A stretch of 46,411 nucleotides of DNA from Pseudomonadales bacterium (GCA_030749725.1 JASMJM010000139.1:1-46411), one strand, 5' to 3'. Shown: positions 18,086 to 27,032, counted from the stretch's first letter. Numbers and translations are program-made. Notes: generated from the sequence alone by a model not told the origin.

Positions 18086-18460
18086 TGCTTTAACTTTCCT
18101 GTCTTGAACGCAACTGATGATACGGCGCATCACATGGTTGCCGATGCATGCAAAGCACAGCGACATTACCGTTCACACCAGGGATTCTCACAGGCAAGTG
18201 GTTCGGGCCACGCTTGGTGGGCCACGCGTCAGGCCAGGGCAATCGGGACAGAGCGTTCAGGACACGGTCATGGGGACGCGGTGCACTTGACACACCGTCC
18301 CGGAGGACAACCGTTAGAGGGAAAGGGGTGGTCTCTCTAACTAGCGGCGAATCCGGGGCGTAACGGAATTATCGATGCTGACAATCATAATCACGCTCCT
18401 ATATTTGGTTGGTATTGAAATCGGGCGTACTTTACTCACCTGACCTATAGATGGCAAGCA
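18086..18460. other. 375-base intergenic region upstream of rsgA
   Basis: This lies between the end of tctA and the start of rsgA, both on the minus strand. I see no gene, RNA or strong promoter. CTAACTAG near 18336 and AGCACTAATT near 18460 vaguely resemble repeat-family ends, but the interior does not match well enough to call a copy. Confidence 0.35.
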
Positions 18461-19963
18461 CTAATTCCCTGACCTGATTCCTCGATAGAGCTTGCGCAGC
18501 AGCGGCGAGATGAGTGTCACCACAGTCAGACTCAGCAGAACCACGGTGGTGGGTCGCCCCAACAGAAATCCAAAGCTGCCATCACTCAGAATTATCGCAC
18601 GCCGAAGATTATCTTCCAGCATACCGCCCAGGATGAATCCCAACAGCAGGGGTGCCATGGGAAACTCCAACAATCTGAGGCCCACGGCGATGACGGCAAT
18701 AAACACCATCATCTGTATATCGAAGCTATTGAATGAAACCAGATAGACGCCGATAAGTGAGAAAAAGAGGATCGCGGGAACCAGGTACACCTTTGGCAGC
18801 ATCAGGATGCGGGCGATATAGGGGATAAGCGGTAGATTCAACACGAGCAGAATGAGATTGCCGAAATACATGGAGACGATCACCGCCCAGAATACCTGCG
18901 GTTCATCCACAAATAGCCTCGGGCCTGGCTGAATGCCGTAGGCAAGCAGCGCTCCCAGCAGGATGGCGGTGGTGCCGGAACCGGGAATGCCGAGGGTCAA
19001 TAGAGGAACGAAAGAGCCGGTACAGGCTGCGTTGTTGGCGGTTTCCGGGGCGGCCAGACCCTTGAGACTGCCCTTGCCGAATCGAAGCTGCTCGGCTGGC
19101 TTGGCCAGCACACGCTCCACACCATAGGCCAGGAAGGAAGCGATGGTGGCGCCGGCGCCAGGCAGAACGCCCACGAAAAATCCCAAGACGGAGGCGCGGC
19201 CCACCGTTGGGAGGACCTGTTTGATCTCCCTCTTATTCAGCTTAAGCCTGCTCATTCGTATCGACATGGGTCGCGCTCCGGCCCGTGTCGGCTGCAATAC
19301 CATCATCAACGCCTCTGCCAGAGCAAATGTCGCCATTGCCAACAGCAGGAAGCTTATACCGTCCATCAGATCCATGCGTCCGAAGGTAAACCGTTGCACA
19401 CCTGCCGACAGATCGGTGCCCACGGTGGACAACATGATGCCAAAACAGGCCATCAGAAGGGCCTTGAGATGGCCACCCGGTCTCGCAAAGGCGGCCACCA
19501 GCGACAAGCCCAGCAGCATCAGGGCAAAATAATCGGCGGATTGAAAGATCAGCGACAGATCTGCCAATATCGGGGCAGCTATTATCAGCATCAACGCCGC
19601 CAACGTGCCTCCCGCAAAGGACGCATAAGCAGCCAGGGCGAGTGCCTTGCCCGGTTCGCCGCTGCGCGCCAACGGATAGCCATCAAATGCGCTGGCAACA
19701 GTACCTGCGATGCCGGGTGCATTGATCAGGATGGAGGAGGTGGAACCTCCGAAAACGGCCCCATAATAAACCCCTGCAAGCAATATCATCCCTGCTGCCG
19801 GGTCGAAGCCGTAGGTGATGGGGATCATCAGGGCGATGGCGGAAATGGGTCCCAAACCCGGCAGCATGCCAATAAATGTACCGACCAGACAGCCCAGCAG
19901 TACCAGCAGCAAGTTCGCCGGTGTGGCGACCGTGTGCAGTCCCAGCAGGATCCCGTCTAGCAT
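18461..19963 (-). CDS. tctA: tripartite tricarboxylate transporter large permease (TctA family)
   Basis: The 500-residue inner-membrane permease of a TTT-family secondary transporter, with about ten to twelve hydrophobic segments. Family signatures are GTFIGMLPGLGPISAIALMIP near the N-terminus, YYGAVFGGSTSSILINAPG and the second-half repeat GFFVGVLPGAGATIASFLAYG, followed by LGIPGSGTTAILLGAL. It works with a small membrane subunit and a high-affinity periplasmic binding protein, encoded upstream in the order TctC-TctB-TctA. The gap to tctB is 46 bases. Known TTT substrates include citrate and other carboxylates; the substrate here is unknown. Confidence 0.95.
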   Translation of the reverse strand: MLDGILLGLHTVATPANLLLVLLGCLVGTFIGMLPGLGPISAIALMIPITYGFDPAAGMILLAGVYYGAVFGGSTSSILINAPGIAGTVASAFDGYPLARSGEPGKALALAAYASFAGGTLAALMLIIAAPILADLSLIFQSADYFALMLLGLSLVAAFARPGGHLKALLMACFGIMLSTVGTDLSAGVQRFTFGRMDLMDGISFLLLAMATFALAEALMMVLQPTRAGARPMSIRMSRLKLNKREIKQVLPTVGRASVLGFFVGVLPGAGATIASFLAYGVERVLAKPAEQLRFGKGSLKGLAAPETANNAACTGSFVPLLTLGIPGSGTTAILLGALLAYGIQPGPRLFVDEPQVFWAVIVSMYFGNLILLVLNLPLIPYIARILMLPKVYLVPAILFFSLIGVYLVSFNSFDIQMMVFIAVIAVGLRLLEFPMAPLLLGFILGGMLEDNLRRAIILSDGSFGFLLGRPTTVVLLSLTVVTLISPLLRKLYRGIRSGN

Positions 19964-20009
19964 GGCAGGATGCCTGCCGAGTACAGGCGCGAGGAGATGT
20001 CGCTACCCA

Positions 20010-20474
20010 TCAGTTCGCCATCATTGCGTGATAGAGCTCGCCGGGATCCAGATAGATCCCCAAACTACTGACCAGAATCCAGAATCCGACCACCAGCGGT
20101 AGCGTGGCAAGCGCCAGTCTGGTCGGGCGATGCTCCCCCAGGATCCAGTATGCAGCGGCCAGGAATGCGGTGGTAGCCAGCAGGAAACCGAGATATTCCA
20201 GAACCAGGCCATAGAGCGACATCAACCCCACCAGAAATAACGTGTCTCGCCACCGATAAGCTTTGATCTCTTCCCAGCCGCTGTCGACACTGGGCACAAT
20301 CAGCAGTAGCAGCGAGATGACGATACCTGCTGCTGCGACCAGCAGGGGCATCGTTCGAGCATTGAACACCTCCTGCTGGGACCAGAAGTCGAGTGGAATC
20401 TCAGCAGCCATCCAGGCATAGCCGGCAAATGTAAGCAGGAACAATATGGCGCCGATCGTGGATTTTGAAAACAT
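20010..20474 (-). CDS. tctB: tripartite tricarboxylate transporter small permease (TctB family)
   Basis: A 154-residue protein with four predicted membrane helices (about residues 7-25, 40-60, 78-95 and 100-145). TctB families are poorly conserved, but AGYAWMAAEIPLDFWSQQE near the N-terminus and the position between TctC and TctA make the call secure. It forms the small membrane subunit of the TTT system. It starts 39 bases after the end of tctC. Confidence 0.9.
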   Translation of the reverse strand: MFSKSTIGAILFLLTFAGYAWMAAEIPLDFWSQQEVFNARTMPLLVAAAGIVISLLLLIVPSVDSGWEEIKAYRWRDTLFLVGLMSLYGLVLEYLGFLLATTAFLAAAYWILGEHRPTRLALATLPLVVGFWILVSSLGIYLDPGELYHAMMAN

Positions 20475-20513
20475 TATGAATCAATTAGTTACACGTGTAA
20501 TGGAGAAATTAGA

Positions 20514-21485
20514 TTAACTTTTGAGGAAGCCAAGATCGCGCATCATCCGGCCGATGTCACGCTCTTGCTGTTCCAGGAATCGATAGAAATCCTGTCCTGA
20601 CTGGAACAGGACCACCCAACCATTACGCGCCCTCACCAACTCGAACTCCTCCGTCTGAATGAGCTGCGCAAGGATTTCGATACTGGTACGGATTCTCTCC
20701 GGGCTCATTCCGGGGGGCCCGAAGAAGCCTCGCCAATTGGCAAAGACCAGGTCGTAGCCGAGTTCCTTTAGAGTCGGGACGCTCTCTATCTCGGATAGCC
20801 TGGCGGGAGCAGTTGTGGCGATGACCTTCACCACCCCGGCACTTGCCAGATCGAGCGCTTCGCTGAGGCCGGTTGAGAGTAACTGGGTCTCTCCCGTCAG
20901 CAGCCCCGTCATTGCTCTGCCACCACCATCATAAGGGATGTAGCGCACCTGCCTCGGGTCTACGCCCGCCGCCTGGAGCGCTTTGGCGATCACCAGGTGA
21001 TCGGTACTGCCCCTGACGGAGCCGCCGGCCACTTTGATCTGTCTCGCGTCAGCCTTGAAGGCAGCGATGATCTGGCCCCAGGTACTGTAGGGTGAGTCCT
21101 TTCTCACCACAAAACAGCCGTAATCCGCGATCACGGATGCGATGGGGGTTAGGTCACGGAAAGATTGGGGAAATATCTTCTGCAGGGAACGCACAACGAT
21201 GGGAGTGGAATTCACCATCAGCGTGTCACCTTGACGGCTGGCTGTCTCGATCAGCTTGGCGATCGCGCGGCCGCCACCGCCACCGGAGAGATTCTCATAG
21301 GAGATGCTTGTCACCAGACCGGATTTGAGCAACGCCTCCCCGACGCCTCTGGCCGTGCCGTCCCAACCACCACCGGGGCCTGCAGGGATGAGGAAGTGTA
21401 TTCTGTCCAGATGGGGCGGCTCGTCGCAATGGCCGACACAGGACGGCAGCAACAACAGTAGCAGAGCCAGATACGCCTTGATCAT
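20514..21485 (-). CDS. tctC: TTT-system periplasmic substrate-binding protein (TctC/Bug family)
   Basis: A 323-residue binding protein. The signal peptide (MIKAYLALLLLLLPSC) ends near a Cys-containing segment that could be a weak lipobox or a normal cleavage site. Bug-family features include FLIPAGPGGGWDGTARGVGE at the ligand-binding loop, NLSGGGGGRAIAKL, and VAGGSVRGSTDHLV in the second lobe. These proteins capture carboxylates in the periplasm and hand them to TctBA. The start codon stands 5 bases from the boundary of a dispersed repeat, and no ribosome site is visible in the intervening bases. That is unusual for the first gene of a transport operon. Confidence 0.92.
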   Translation of the reverse strand: MIKAYLALLLLLLPSCVGHCDEPPHLDRIHFLIPAGPGGGWDGTARGVGEALLKSGLVTSISYENLSGGGGGRAIAKLIETASRQGDTLMVNSTPIVVRSLQKIFPQSFRDLTPIASVIADYGCFVVRKDSPYSTWGQIIAAFKADARQIKVAGGSVRGSTDHLVIAKALQAAGVDPRQVRYIPYDGGGRAMTGLLTGETQLLSTGLSEALDLASAGVVKVIATTAPARLSEIESVPTLKELGYDLVFANWRGFFGPPGMSPERIRTSIEILAQLIQTEEFELVRARNGWVVLFQSGQDFYRFLEQQERDIGRMMRDLGFLKS

Positions 21486-21490
21486 GCTGG

Positions 21491-21605
21491 ATAGTGCCTG
21501 GCCGGATAAGTCCGTGCTTGGGTTGCCGACCTCAAGCTATTGTCTGGACAGCAAACACTGTTACCCTGTCGCATTGCTTGCGCCCTCGGTATTCAGGAAA
21601 TTTAG
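21491..21605. repeat. dispersed repeat copy overlapping the end of the SMP-30 gene (copy 4)
   Basis: This aligns with the 44.5 kb copy in the same orientation. Shared blocks are GTCCGTGCTT, CTCAAGNTATTG, ACAGCAAACA and ACCCTGTCGCATTG, ending TTAG (21602-21605). The right arm is shortened. It encodes about the last 14 codons and the stop of the SMP-30 gene and lies directly before tctC. Confidence 0.75.
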
Positions 21606-22508
21606 CGGCAGACCGGGCCTGGGCCAATCCATGGCGACCAGACGGCCAGTGGATGAAAGGGTAATGTAAGCCGTTTGCAGATCGTTCCCGCCAAAACAGA
21701 TATTGGTAGTGAGTGGGTCGGGCATCTCGATCAACTCAACCTGCTTGCCGTCTGCCGAGTGCACGGCAATGCCCCCCGTGATGATGGTGGCCACGCAGAT
21801 ATTCCCGCCACTATCCACCGCCAGGGAATCAAACAGGTGGTAATCCGGGAGCTGCGGCATCATGCTCCCACCAGCATTGGCCTGATACTGCTCCCGTTTG
21901 ATCTCACCCGGTGCGGCGAGTTCGTAGGACCAAAGGCGCCCGGTTGGGGTTTCTGCCACGTACAGATTGTCCTCAAGCGGTGACAGACCGATTCCGTTAG
22001 GTGCTTCCAGTGGAAATATCATCTCGGTGATGGAATCGCCATCCGGTCGGGCATAGAAAACCCCGGTTCGATCGCGATCTCGCCGTCGGTTCTTTCCATG
22101 GTCGGTGAACCAGAACCCACCCGTCTTATCGAACACGATGTCGTTGGGGCCTTTGAGGGGAACCCCGTCGCAGTCCCGATAGAGCACTTCGACCTCACCA
22201 GTGTCGAGATCCACTCTTTCTATACGGCCACCACTGTAGTCATCGGGCTGCAGGCCGGGGAATATCAATCCATTGCGCCTGTGCCAGATAAATCCACCGT
22301 TATTGCATACATAGCACTTTCCGTCCGGCCCCATTGCGGCTCCGTTGGGACCACCCCCGAGTTCGGCAATGACGCTGATCGCGCCCGATGGTGATACGCG
22401 ACTGAGTGTTCCCCTGGCGATCTCCACCAGGATGACGCTACCGTCCTCCATCGCGATGGGGCCTTCAGGGAATTCCAGTTGGCCGGTAACTTCACGTATT
22501 TCAGCCAC
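21561..22508 (-). CDS. SMP-30/gluconolactonase/LRE family hydrolase
   Basis: A 315-residue six-bladed beta-propeller of the SMP-30 family, which hydrolyses sugar lactones or related esters with a bound divalent metal. Likely metal ligands are the Glu in LEFPEGP, the Asn in LKGPNDIVFD, the Asn in EAPNGIGLS and the Asp in FDSLAVDSGG. There is no signal peptide, so it is cytosolic. The last 14 residues or so (NTEGASNATG and just before) are encoded by a dispersed repeat, so the native C-terminus has been replaced or truncated. It lies just upstream of tctCBA on the same strand, which suggests use of an imported sugar acid or lactone; this is inference. Confidence 0.88.
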   Translation of the reverse strand: MAEIREVTGQLEFPEGPIAMEDGSVILVEIARGTLSRVSPSGAISVIAELGGGPNGAAMGPDGKCYVCNNGGFIWHRRNGLIFPGLQPDDYSGGRIERVDLDTGEVEVLYRDCDGVPLKGPNDIVFDKTGGFWFTDHGKNRRRDRDRTGVFYARPDGDSITEMIFPLEAPNGIGLSPLEDNLYVAETPTGRLWSYELAAPGEIKREQYQANAGGSMMPQLPDYHLFDSLAVDSGGNICVATIITGGIAVHSADGKQVELIEMPDPLTTNICFGGNDLQTAYITLSSTGRLVAMDWPRPGLPLNFLNTEGASNATG

Positions 22509-22550
22509 AATCTCGATCCTCGCAAACTACCGATAATGGAAGCCTGTTAT

Positions 22551-23402
22551 TTATTTTTGACTGCTACTGACGATACTGCGCAACTTCCTCAATAGGAGTG
22601 AATGGATTGACGTCAGCAATCGTTGCTGCCGACCCTCTGTAGATCGGCCAGCGCCTGCCTCGGGAACATCAGCCTGAAATTCCTTTAGCTTGTCTCGGTG
22701 AATGACAAATGTCCCTGCCAGAAAGTCGTGTAGACCTTTCTTATGCTGATTGAAAAGAAGTACAACCGCTTCGCTCCAGATCCAGATGTCCCACAAGTCG
22801 TCCAGCAGATCCCAGCTGGGTAGTTGCCGATGAAATGCATTGATCGCTGAGGACTGACTGGTTGCGGAGGATGAATTCAGAGACAGTCCCACCAGCAGTG
22901 TCGTCAGCATCAATACGGCCATTATCGAATCGACGCAATGCCGGCTGGCGGCACGGCGTAAACCGACAGTTGTGCCACTTTGGCTAATCACTTTGATTCC
23001 CACTGCCATCTTCCCCGGCGTCTGGCCCCAGATGGCTAAACAGGTAATGTTGTAGACAGGGAAAACCAACGGTAAAGGCAGCAGTACTAACAGGCTGTAG
23101 GGGGGAGGCAACAGAAAGCTCCACTTGAACCAGAAGCCTAATGGAACATAGACCAGCAGGACGTCCAACAACGTCGCGGCCAATCGATACCAGAAACCGG
23201 CGTAGATATCCTCTGTGCCAAATGTGAACTCCGGCACCGTGGCGGAGGGTTCTGCGGCTATCCCCTTCGTTCGGCTGTCTATCTCAGACTGAATCCACTC
23301 AAAGCGATGTGGATAAACTTCCCGATCTATGTGACCGGTAATATCCAACAGCGTCTCGAGAGAGTAGGACTTTAGAGCTTTCTGGTATTCCTTATCTTGC
23401 AT
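22551..23402 (-). CDS. RDD family membrane protein
   Basis: A 283-residue protein with a soluble N-terminus (about residues 1-70) followed by an RDD domain. The first helix carries GFWYRLAATLLDVLLVYV, and the conserved GQTPGKMAVGIKVI segment is followed by LRRAASRHCVDS in place of the third RDD element. Four hydrophobic segments are present. RDD proteins are poorly characterised inner-membrane proteins, some linked to ion exchange. It shares the minus strand with serC upstream (62 bases) and the SMP-30 gene downstream (42 bases), but no functional link is evident. Confidence 0.85.
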   Translation of the reverse strand: MQDKEYQKALKSYSLETLLDITGHIDREVYPHRFEWIQSEIDSRTKGIAAEPSATVPEFTFGTEDIYAGFWYRLAATLLDVLLVYVPLGFWFKWSFLLPPPYSLLVLLPLPLVFPVYNITCLAIWGQTPGKMAVGIKVISQSGTTVGLRRAASRHCVDSIMAVLMLTTLLVGLSLNSSSATSQSSAINAFHRQLPSWDLLDDLWDIWIWSEAVVLLFNQHKKGLHDFLAGTFVIHRDKLKEFQADVPEAGAGRSTEGRQQRLLTSIHSLLLRKLRSIVSSSQK

Positions 23403-23464
23403 CAGTCCGCCAGTGGGTCGCCCGGATTGGGTCGCCCGGATAGGGCTGTCAGCAATGCATCAAA

Positions 23465-24613
23465 CTAATCCGATCTGACCTCTGCATATGCCCAATCCAA
23501 CCAGGGCTGAAGGGCGTTTATGTCTGCAGTTTCAACCGTACTTCCTCCCCAGACTCGCAGGCCGGGAGGCGCATCTCGATAGCCGTTGATATCGTAGGCA
23601 ACCCCTTCATCCTCCAGCAGGCTGACCATCTGTTTGGTAATGCTGGCTCGCTCATTCTGCTCGTGCTCCGTGAACCACGGGTCGACGATCTTCAAACAGA
23701 TAGACGTACTGGAACGAATGGTTGCATCGGCGGCCAAAAAATCCACCCAGGGCGTCGCAGCTACCCACTGTTCCATGGAACCCAAGTTGTTCTGACTGCG
23801 CTGAATCAGCTCCTCCAGTCCCCCGATATCTTCGGCCCAGCGCAAACTGTCCAACTGATCTTGAACCGCCAGCATGGAGGGCGTATTGATGGTCGCCGCC
23901 TGGAAGATCGACTCGTTCAGTTTGCCTCCTTTGGTGATTCTGAATATCTTCGGCAGTGGCCAAGGCGGGGTATAGCTCTCCAGCCGTTCCACCGCTCGGG
24001 GTGAAAGGGCTAACATCCCATGTGCGGCTTCGCCGCCCAGAACCTTCTGCCAGGACCAGGTCGCTACATCCAGTTTGCTCCAGTCCACAGGCATGGCAAA
24101 CAGGGCCGACGTTGCATCACACAAGGCCAATCCTGCCCGGTCAGATGCTATCCACTCCCCATCCGGTACCTTTACACCCGAGGTGGTCCCGTTCCACGTA
24201 AACACGACATCCCTGTTCCAATCGGCTGCACCGAGATCCGGCAAGTTGCCATAGTCGGCCTGGAACGTTCGAACATCCTCCAGTGCAAGCTGATTCTTCA
24301 CATCGCTGAGCCAGCCCTCTCCGAAACTCTCCCACGCAAATATATCAACGCCTCTTGCACCCAGCAGCGACCACATAGCCATTTCAAATGCACCCGTGTC
24401 GGATGCGGGAACGATGCCCAGATGATACTCCGCAGGGATACCAAGAATCTTCCTGCTCAGGTCGATGACCTGTTGCAGACTTGCCTTGGGACCCTTGGCC
24501 CGATGTGATCGGCCGAGCCATTCGGTGGAGAGGCCATCGATCGACCATCCAGGTCTTTTCGATGTGGGGCCGGACGAAAAGTGAGGATTTTGAGGACGAA
24601 CGTCAGGTTTCAT
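23465..24613 (-). CDS. serC: phosphoserine aminotransferase, alphaproteobacterial/archaeal-like type
   Basis: A PLP enzyme of 382 residues that makes O-phosphoserine from 3-phosphohydroxypyruvate and glutamate. It has the [10 protein letters not shown]-like N-terminus (here [16 protein letters not shown]), [51 protein letters not shown] with the PLP-contacting Asp, and [14 protein letters not shown] with the Schiff-base Lys. This subclass differs from the 360-residue E. coli SerC and is best known from alphaproteobacteria and methanogens. The start at 24613 has AAGG upstream; the frame extends to 24673 without homology. No serA or serB is nearby. Confidence 0.9.
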   Translation of the reverse strand: MKPDVRPQNPHFSSGPTSKRPGWSIDGLSTEWLGRSHRAKGPKASLQQVIDLSRKILGIPAEYHLGIVPASDTGAFEMAMWSLLGARGVDIFAWESFGEGWLSDVKNQLALEDVRTFQADYGNLPDLGAADWNRDVVFTWNGTTSGVKVPDGEWIASDRAGLALCDATSALFAMPVDWSKLDVATWSWQKVLGGEAAHGMLALSPRAVERLESYTPPWPLPKIFRITKGGKLNESIFQAATINTPSMLAVQDQLDSLRWAEDIGGLEELIQRSQNNLGSMEQWVAATPWVDFLAADATIRSSTSICLKIVDPWFTEHEQNERASITKQMVSLLEDEGVAYDINGYRDAPPGLRVWGGSTVETADINALQPWLDWAYAEVRSD

Positions 24614-24710
24614 TGCTTGCCTTAATGTCGTAGCTGAATAGTGCAATGTGAGGATTTCTGCATGGCCTGTCAAGTATGCAAGTCAAGTATCAAGTTAGTT
24701 TCAGTGACGG

Positions 24711-24716
24711 TATACT
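24711..24716 (+). promoter_or_regulatory. candidate -10 element for the small-protein/VOC transcript
   Basis: TATACT lies 22 bases before the ATG at 24739, between the divergent serC and VOC genes. No convincing -35 hexamer is present at 16-18 bases. The CAAGTAT/CAAGT direct repeats just upstream could bind an activator, but that is speculative. Confidence 0.35.
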
Positions 24717-24738
24717 CTTCATGCAGGAAACAGCGAAA

Positions 24739-24849
24739 ATGTCCGAAGACACAGATCAGTATTCGACTTGGGGATGCTTGATGGACAGCTTATCAACGTT
24801 CGAAAAACGCCGATCTGTATTCGACAGATTATTCTCGTCCGACACCTGA
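24739..24849 (+). CDS. candidate 36-residue small protein upstream of the VOC gene
   Basis: A 37-codon frame with a good ribosome site (AGGAA, 8 bases before the ATG) ending TGA at 24847-24849, just 3 bases before the VOC start codon. The product begins MSEDTDQYSTWGC and ends FDRLFSSDT. It is hydrophilic with no membrane segment and contains one Cys. The VOC gene itself lacks a ribosome site, which fits translational coupling to this frame. An ATG at 24721 would add six residues but lies too close to the likely transcription start. No family is recognised; the support is signals and arrangement only. Confidence 0.45.
   Translation: MSEDTDQYSTWGCLMDSLSTFEKRRSVFDRLFSSDT
24813..24829. repeat. 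short dyad (ATCTGT-N5-ACAGAT) before the VOC gene
   Basis: A perfect 6-base inverted repeat with a 5-base spacer. A related direct copy of its left half, GATCAGTATTCGAC, is at 24754-24767 and recurs as GATCTGTATTCGAC at 24812-24825. It lies inside the candidate small ORF. It could be an operator, but the overlap with coding sequence weakens that. Confidence 0.3.
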
Positions 24850-24852
24850 TTC

Positions 24853-25179
24853 ATGTCTGGTAAACCTCTGATTCGACTGGATCACATCAACCTTCCGGCT
24901 AACCGACCGGAGTGGTTGGCCGATTGGTATGCAGAACAATTCGGCTTCACTGCACACAAGGGATTTGTGTCAGGGCCGGGCACCCTGTTGGTGTTCGAAC
25001 AGGGCGAACCTTCCGATTACAGGGGTAACGTCCACTTTGGCTTCCGCTGCGAATCACGCCAACAGGTGCAGGAGTGGGCAACCCGATTCAACGAAGTGCT
25101 GGAAGAGGAGCGGACCTACAGTGGATTCAAAACGAAAGATCCCGAAGGCAATGTCTTTGAAGTGTATTGGGAGAAATAG
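24853..25179 (+). CDS. VOC (glyoxalase/bleomycin-resistance fold) family protein
   Basis: A 108-residue single-module VOC protein made of two beta-alpha-beta-beta-beta units. The first unit has LDHINLPANRPEWLADWYAE with a metal-ligand-type His. The second has NVHFGFRC and ends DPEGNVFEVYWEK with the typical C-terminal Glu. VOC proteins of this size act as dimers in isomerase, lyase or dioxygenase chemistry, or bind antibiotics; nothing here selects one. The start lacks a ribosome site and lies 3 bases after the candidate small ORF. The transporter gene begins 37 bases downstream. Confidence 0.82.
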   Translation: MSGKPLIRLDHINLPANRPEWLADWYAEQFGFTAHKGFVSGPGTLLVFEQGEPSDYRGNVHFGFRCESRQQVQEWATRFNEVLEEERTYSGFKTKDPEGNVFEVYWEK

Positions 25180-25216
25180 AACCTCCTTGTGCCGGAATTG
25201 AATCAGAAGCCCATCG

Positions 25217-26452
25217 ATGAAACTGAATCGGGAATATCAGATTGCAGCCCTGATGGGCTGTTCGGCTTTCTTTACGCTGGCCGGATACGAATTCATCAGG
25301 CCTCCGGCGGATGTGTTGTTCAAGACCGCCTATGGCGCCGACAATCTCCCGATGGTGATGGCAGTGATGCCCGTCGTGGTATTTGCCGGGGTGGCCGTGT
25401 ATGGTCGCATACTCTCCCTACTGGGCCCAAGACGGACACTGTTGGTCACCACGCTGGGCTCCGGTGCGGCCATTTTCCTCTGTTATCTTACCATCGTAGC
25501 GGGATCCAGGATAGCGACTGTGGTACTGTACCTCGTCAAGGAGTTTTACATCGTATTGCTGATCGAGCAATACTGGTCCTATATCAACAGTTCCATATCG
25601 CAGGACACTGCTAAAAAAGTCAATGGTCCCCTTACCGGAATATCCGGTCTCGGTGGTGCGTTGGGCGGGCTGCTGGCGGGTCGCATGGCGGAACCGCTTG
25701 GCGCCGAGACACTGCTGCTATTTGCCTCCTTGTTGGTGATTCCGGCAGCATTGATGTCGAACTTCACCTATCGGCTCCACGGTGAACCGGTAGTCCCGGC
25801 GAGAAAGTCCGAGGCGGATCATATGGGTCTGTTGCTGTTCCGGGAATCCAGAATCCTTCGCTACCTGCTGGCCATCGTACTTGCCACGCAAGTACTCTCT
25901 GCTGTCTTGTACCTGAAGTTTCAGGGACTTCTGTCGGACGAATTTGCCGGGCAAGTCGATCGGGAAGTCGCTTTCCAGGCGAATTTCAATGCCATGCTGA
26001 ATTTCACCGCGGTAGCTCTGCAATTTGTGGGTGCCCCGTTGCTCCTAACGTATCTGCCCCTCAGATGGGTCCACATCTTGATGCCGACTATTCATCTCAC
26101 CGCGATCATCGTGGCGATCATCGAACCGACGGTCTTCACCGTGGGTCTGGCGTTCTTCCTGTTCAAGGCATTCGACTATTCACTGTTTCGTGCTGCCAAG
26201 GAAATCCTCTATATTCCCCTGTCCTACGATATGCGCTATCGCGCCAAGGAGGTGATCGACGTGTTTGTGTACAGAACCGGCAAGGGTGCCACCTCGGTCG
26301 TCATTGCCGGGCTGCAACAACTCGGTGTAGCGATGGCCAACTACTATACCACGGTGGCCTTCATAGCTGCCGGACTATGGATGACGCTGATCTTTCCACT
26401 GACCAAAGATGCTCAACAGGGCTCGGAGAGTTTGGAGAGTAAGGTTGTCTGA
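25217..26452 (+). CDS. NTT (ATP/ADP translocase)-like major-facilitator transporter
   Basis: A 411-residue inner-membrane protein with about ten to twelve hydrophobic segments. The most telling part is DYSLFRAAKEILYIPLSYDM followed by RYRAKEVIDVFVYRTGKGAT. This strongly resembles the nucleotide transporter (NTT/TlcA) superfamily signature in which a conserved KE...LYIPL...KGK/AK-x-xID...R-x-GK pattern occurs. It is shorter than the roughly 500-residue ATP/ADP translocases of intracellular bacteria. Free-living bacteria carry related proteins of unknown substrate, so nucleotide exchange should not be assumed. It follows the VOC gene by 37 bases and is probably co-transcribed. Confidence 0.75.
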   Translation: MKLNREYQIAALMGCSAFFTLAGYEFIRPPADVLFKTAYGADNLPMVMAVMPVVVFAGVAVYGRILSLLGPRRTLLVTTLGSGAAIFLCYLTIVAGSRIATVVLYLVKEFYIVLLIEQYWSYINSSISQDTAKKVNGPLTGISGLGGALGGLLAGRMAEPLGAETLLLFASLLVIPAALMSNFTYRLHGEPVVPARKSEADHMGLLLFRESRILRYLLAIVLATQVLSAVLYLKFQGLLSDEFAGQVDREVAFQANFNAMLNFTAVALQFVGAPLLLTYLPLRWVHILMPTIHLTAIIVAIIEPTVFTVGLAFFLFKAFDYSLFRAAKEILYIPLSYDMRYRAKEVIDVFVYRTGKGATSVVIAGLQQLGVAMANYYTTVAFIAAGLWMTLIFPLTKDAQQGSESLESKVV

Positions 26453-26516
26453 TACATCTGTCGACAAGGCATAAGGGAACGCAGTCTGTTTCATCAAGGC
26501 AGGTCAGGCTGAATAA

Positions 26517-27032
26517 ATGGAATTTCGAATTGTTAACCATTTGGATGCCGTAGCATACCGGGAGATACATCTCGAAGCACTCCTTAACTCACCAGAATCA
26601 TTTGGTGGCAATTACCGAAAGGAGAAAAAGAGACCGTTGACGCAGATCGAAATGGGTTTGCGTCCCGATCCCAACAATTTCATTCTAGGCGCATTCGCTG
26701 ACGATGGCGATCTGGTGGGTGTGGTGGGATTTGGCAGGGAACGACACGTTGCCTTTGCCCAGCAAGGTGTGCTCTGGGGCATGTATGTCAAGCTGGCGTA
26801 CAGAAGGCAGGGAGTGGGCAGATTCCTGGTAGAGGAGTTGCTCGAGATGATTCAATCTCTTGAGGGGGTAGAGCAGATCCGTCTGACGGTTCTTGAAAAC
26901 AACCAGGCAGCCAAGCAGCTTTACGGGCAGTTCGGGTTCGTCTCCCAAGGCGTGGCCGAAAGAGCTTTCAAGTTGCAGAATAGATATTTCGATGAAGAGC
27001 AGATGATTCTGTATGTAAGCGGCAGCGACTAG
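26517..27032 (+). CDS. GNAT family N-acetyltransferase
   Basis: A 171-residue GCN5-related acyltransferase. The acetyl-CoA pyrophosphate loop is RRQGVGRFLVEELL (R/Q-x-x-G-x-G/A type), preceded by the strand GVLWGMYVKLAYR and followed by the LTVLENNQAAKQLYGQFGF signature of motif B. The acceptor substrate is unknown. It lies 64 bases after the transporter gene on the same strand and converges on the export operon 155 bases away. Acylation of an amine or protein N-terminus is the general family chemistry. Confidence 0.85.
   Translation: MEFRIVNHLDAVAYREIHLEALLNSPESFGGNYRKEKKRPLTQIEMGLRPDPNNFILGAFADDGDLVGVVGFGRERHVAFAQQGVLWGMYVKLAYRRQGVGRFLVEELLEMIQSLEGVEQIRLTVLENNQAAKQLYGQFGFVSQGVAERAFKLQNRYFDEEQMILYVSGSD

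Noticed and set aside
18336-18466. Possible further copy of the TTAG-bounded repeat
   Set aside because: Only the ends vaguely resemble the family. The interior does not align.
24813-24829. CTG...CAG dyad considered as a LexA box
   Set aside because: The spacing is CTG-N7-CAG, not the N10 of gammaproteobacterial LexA sites.
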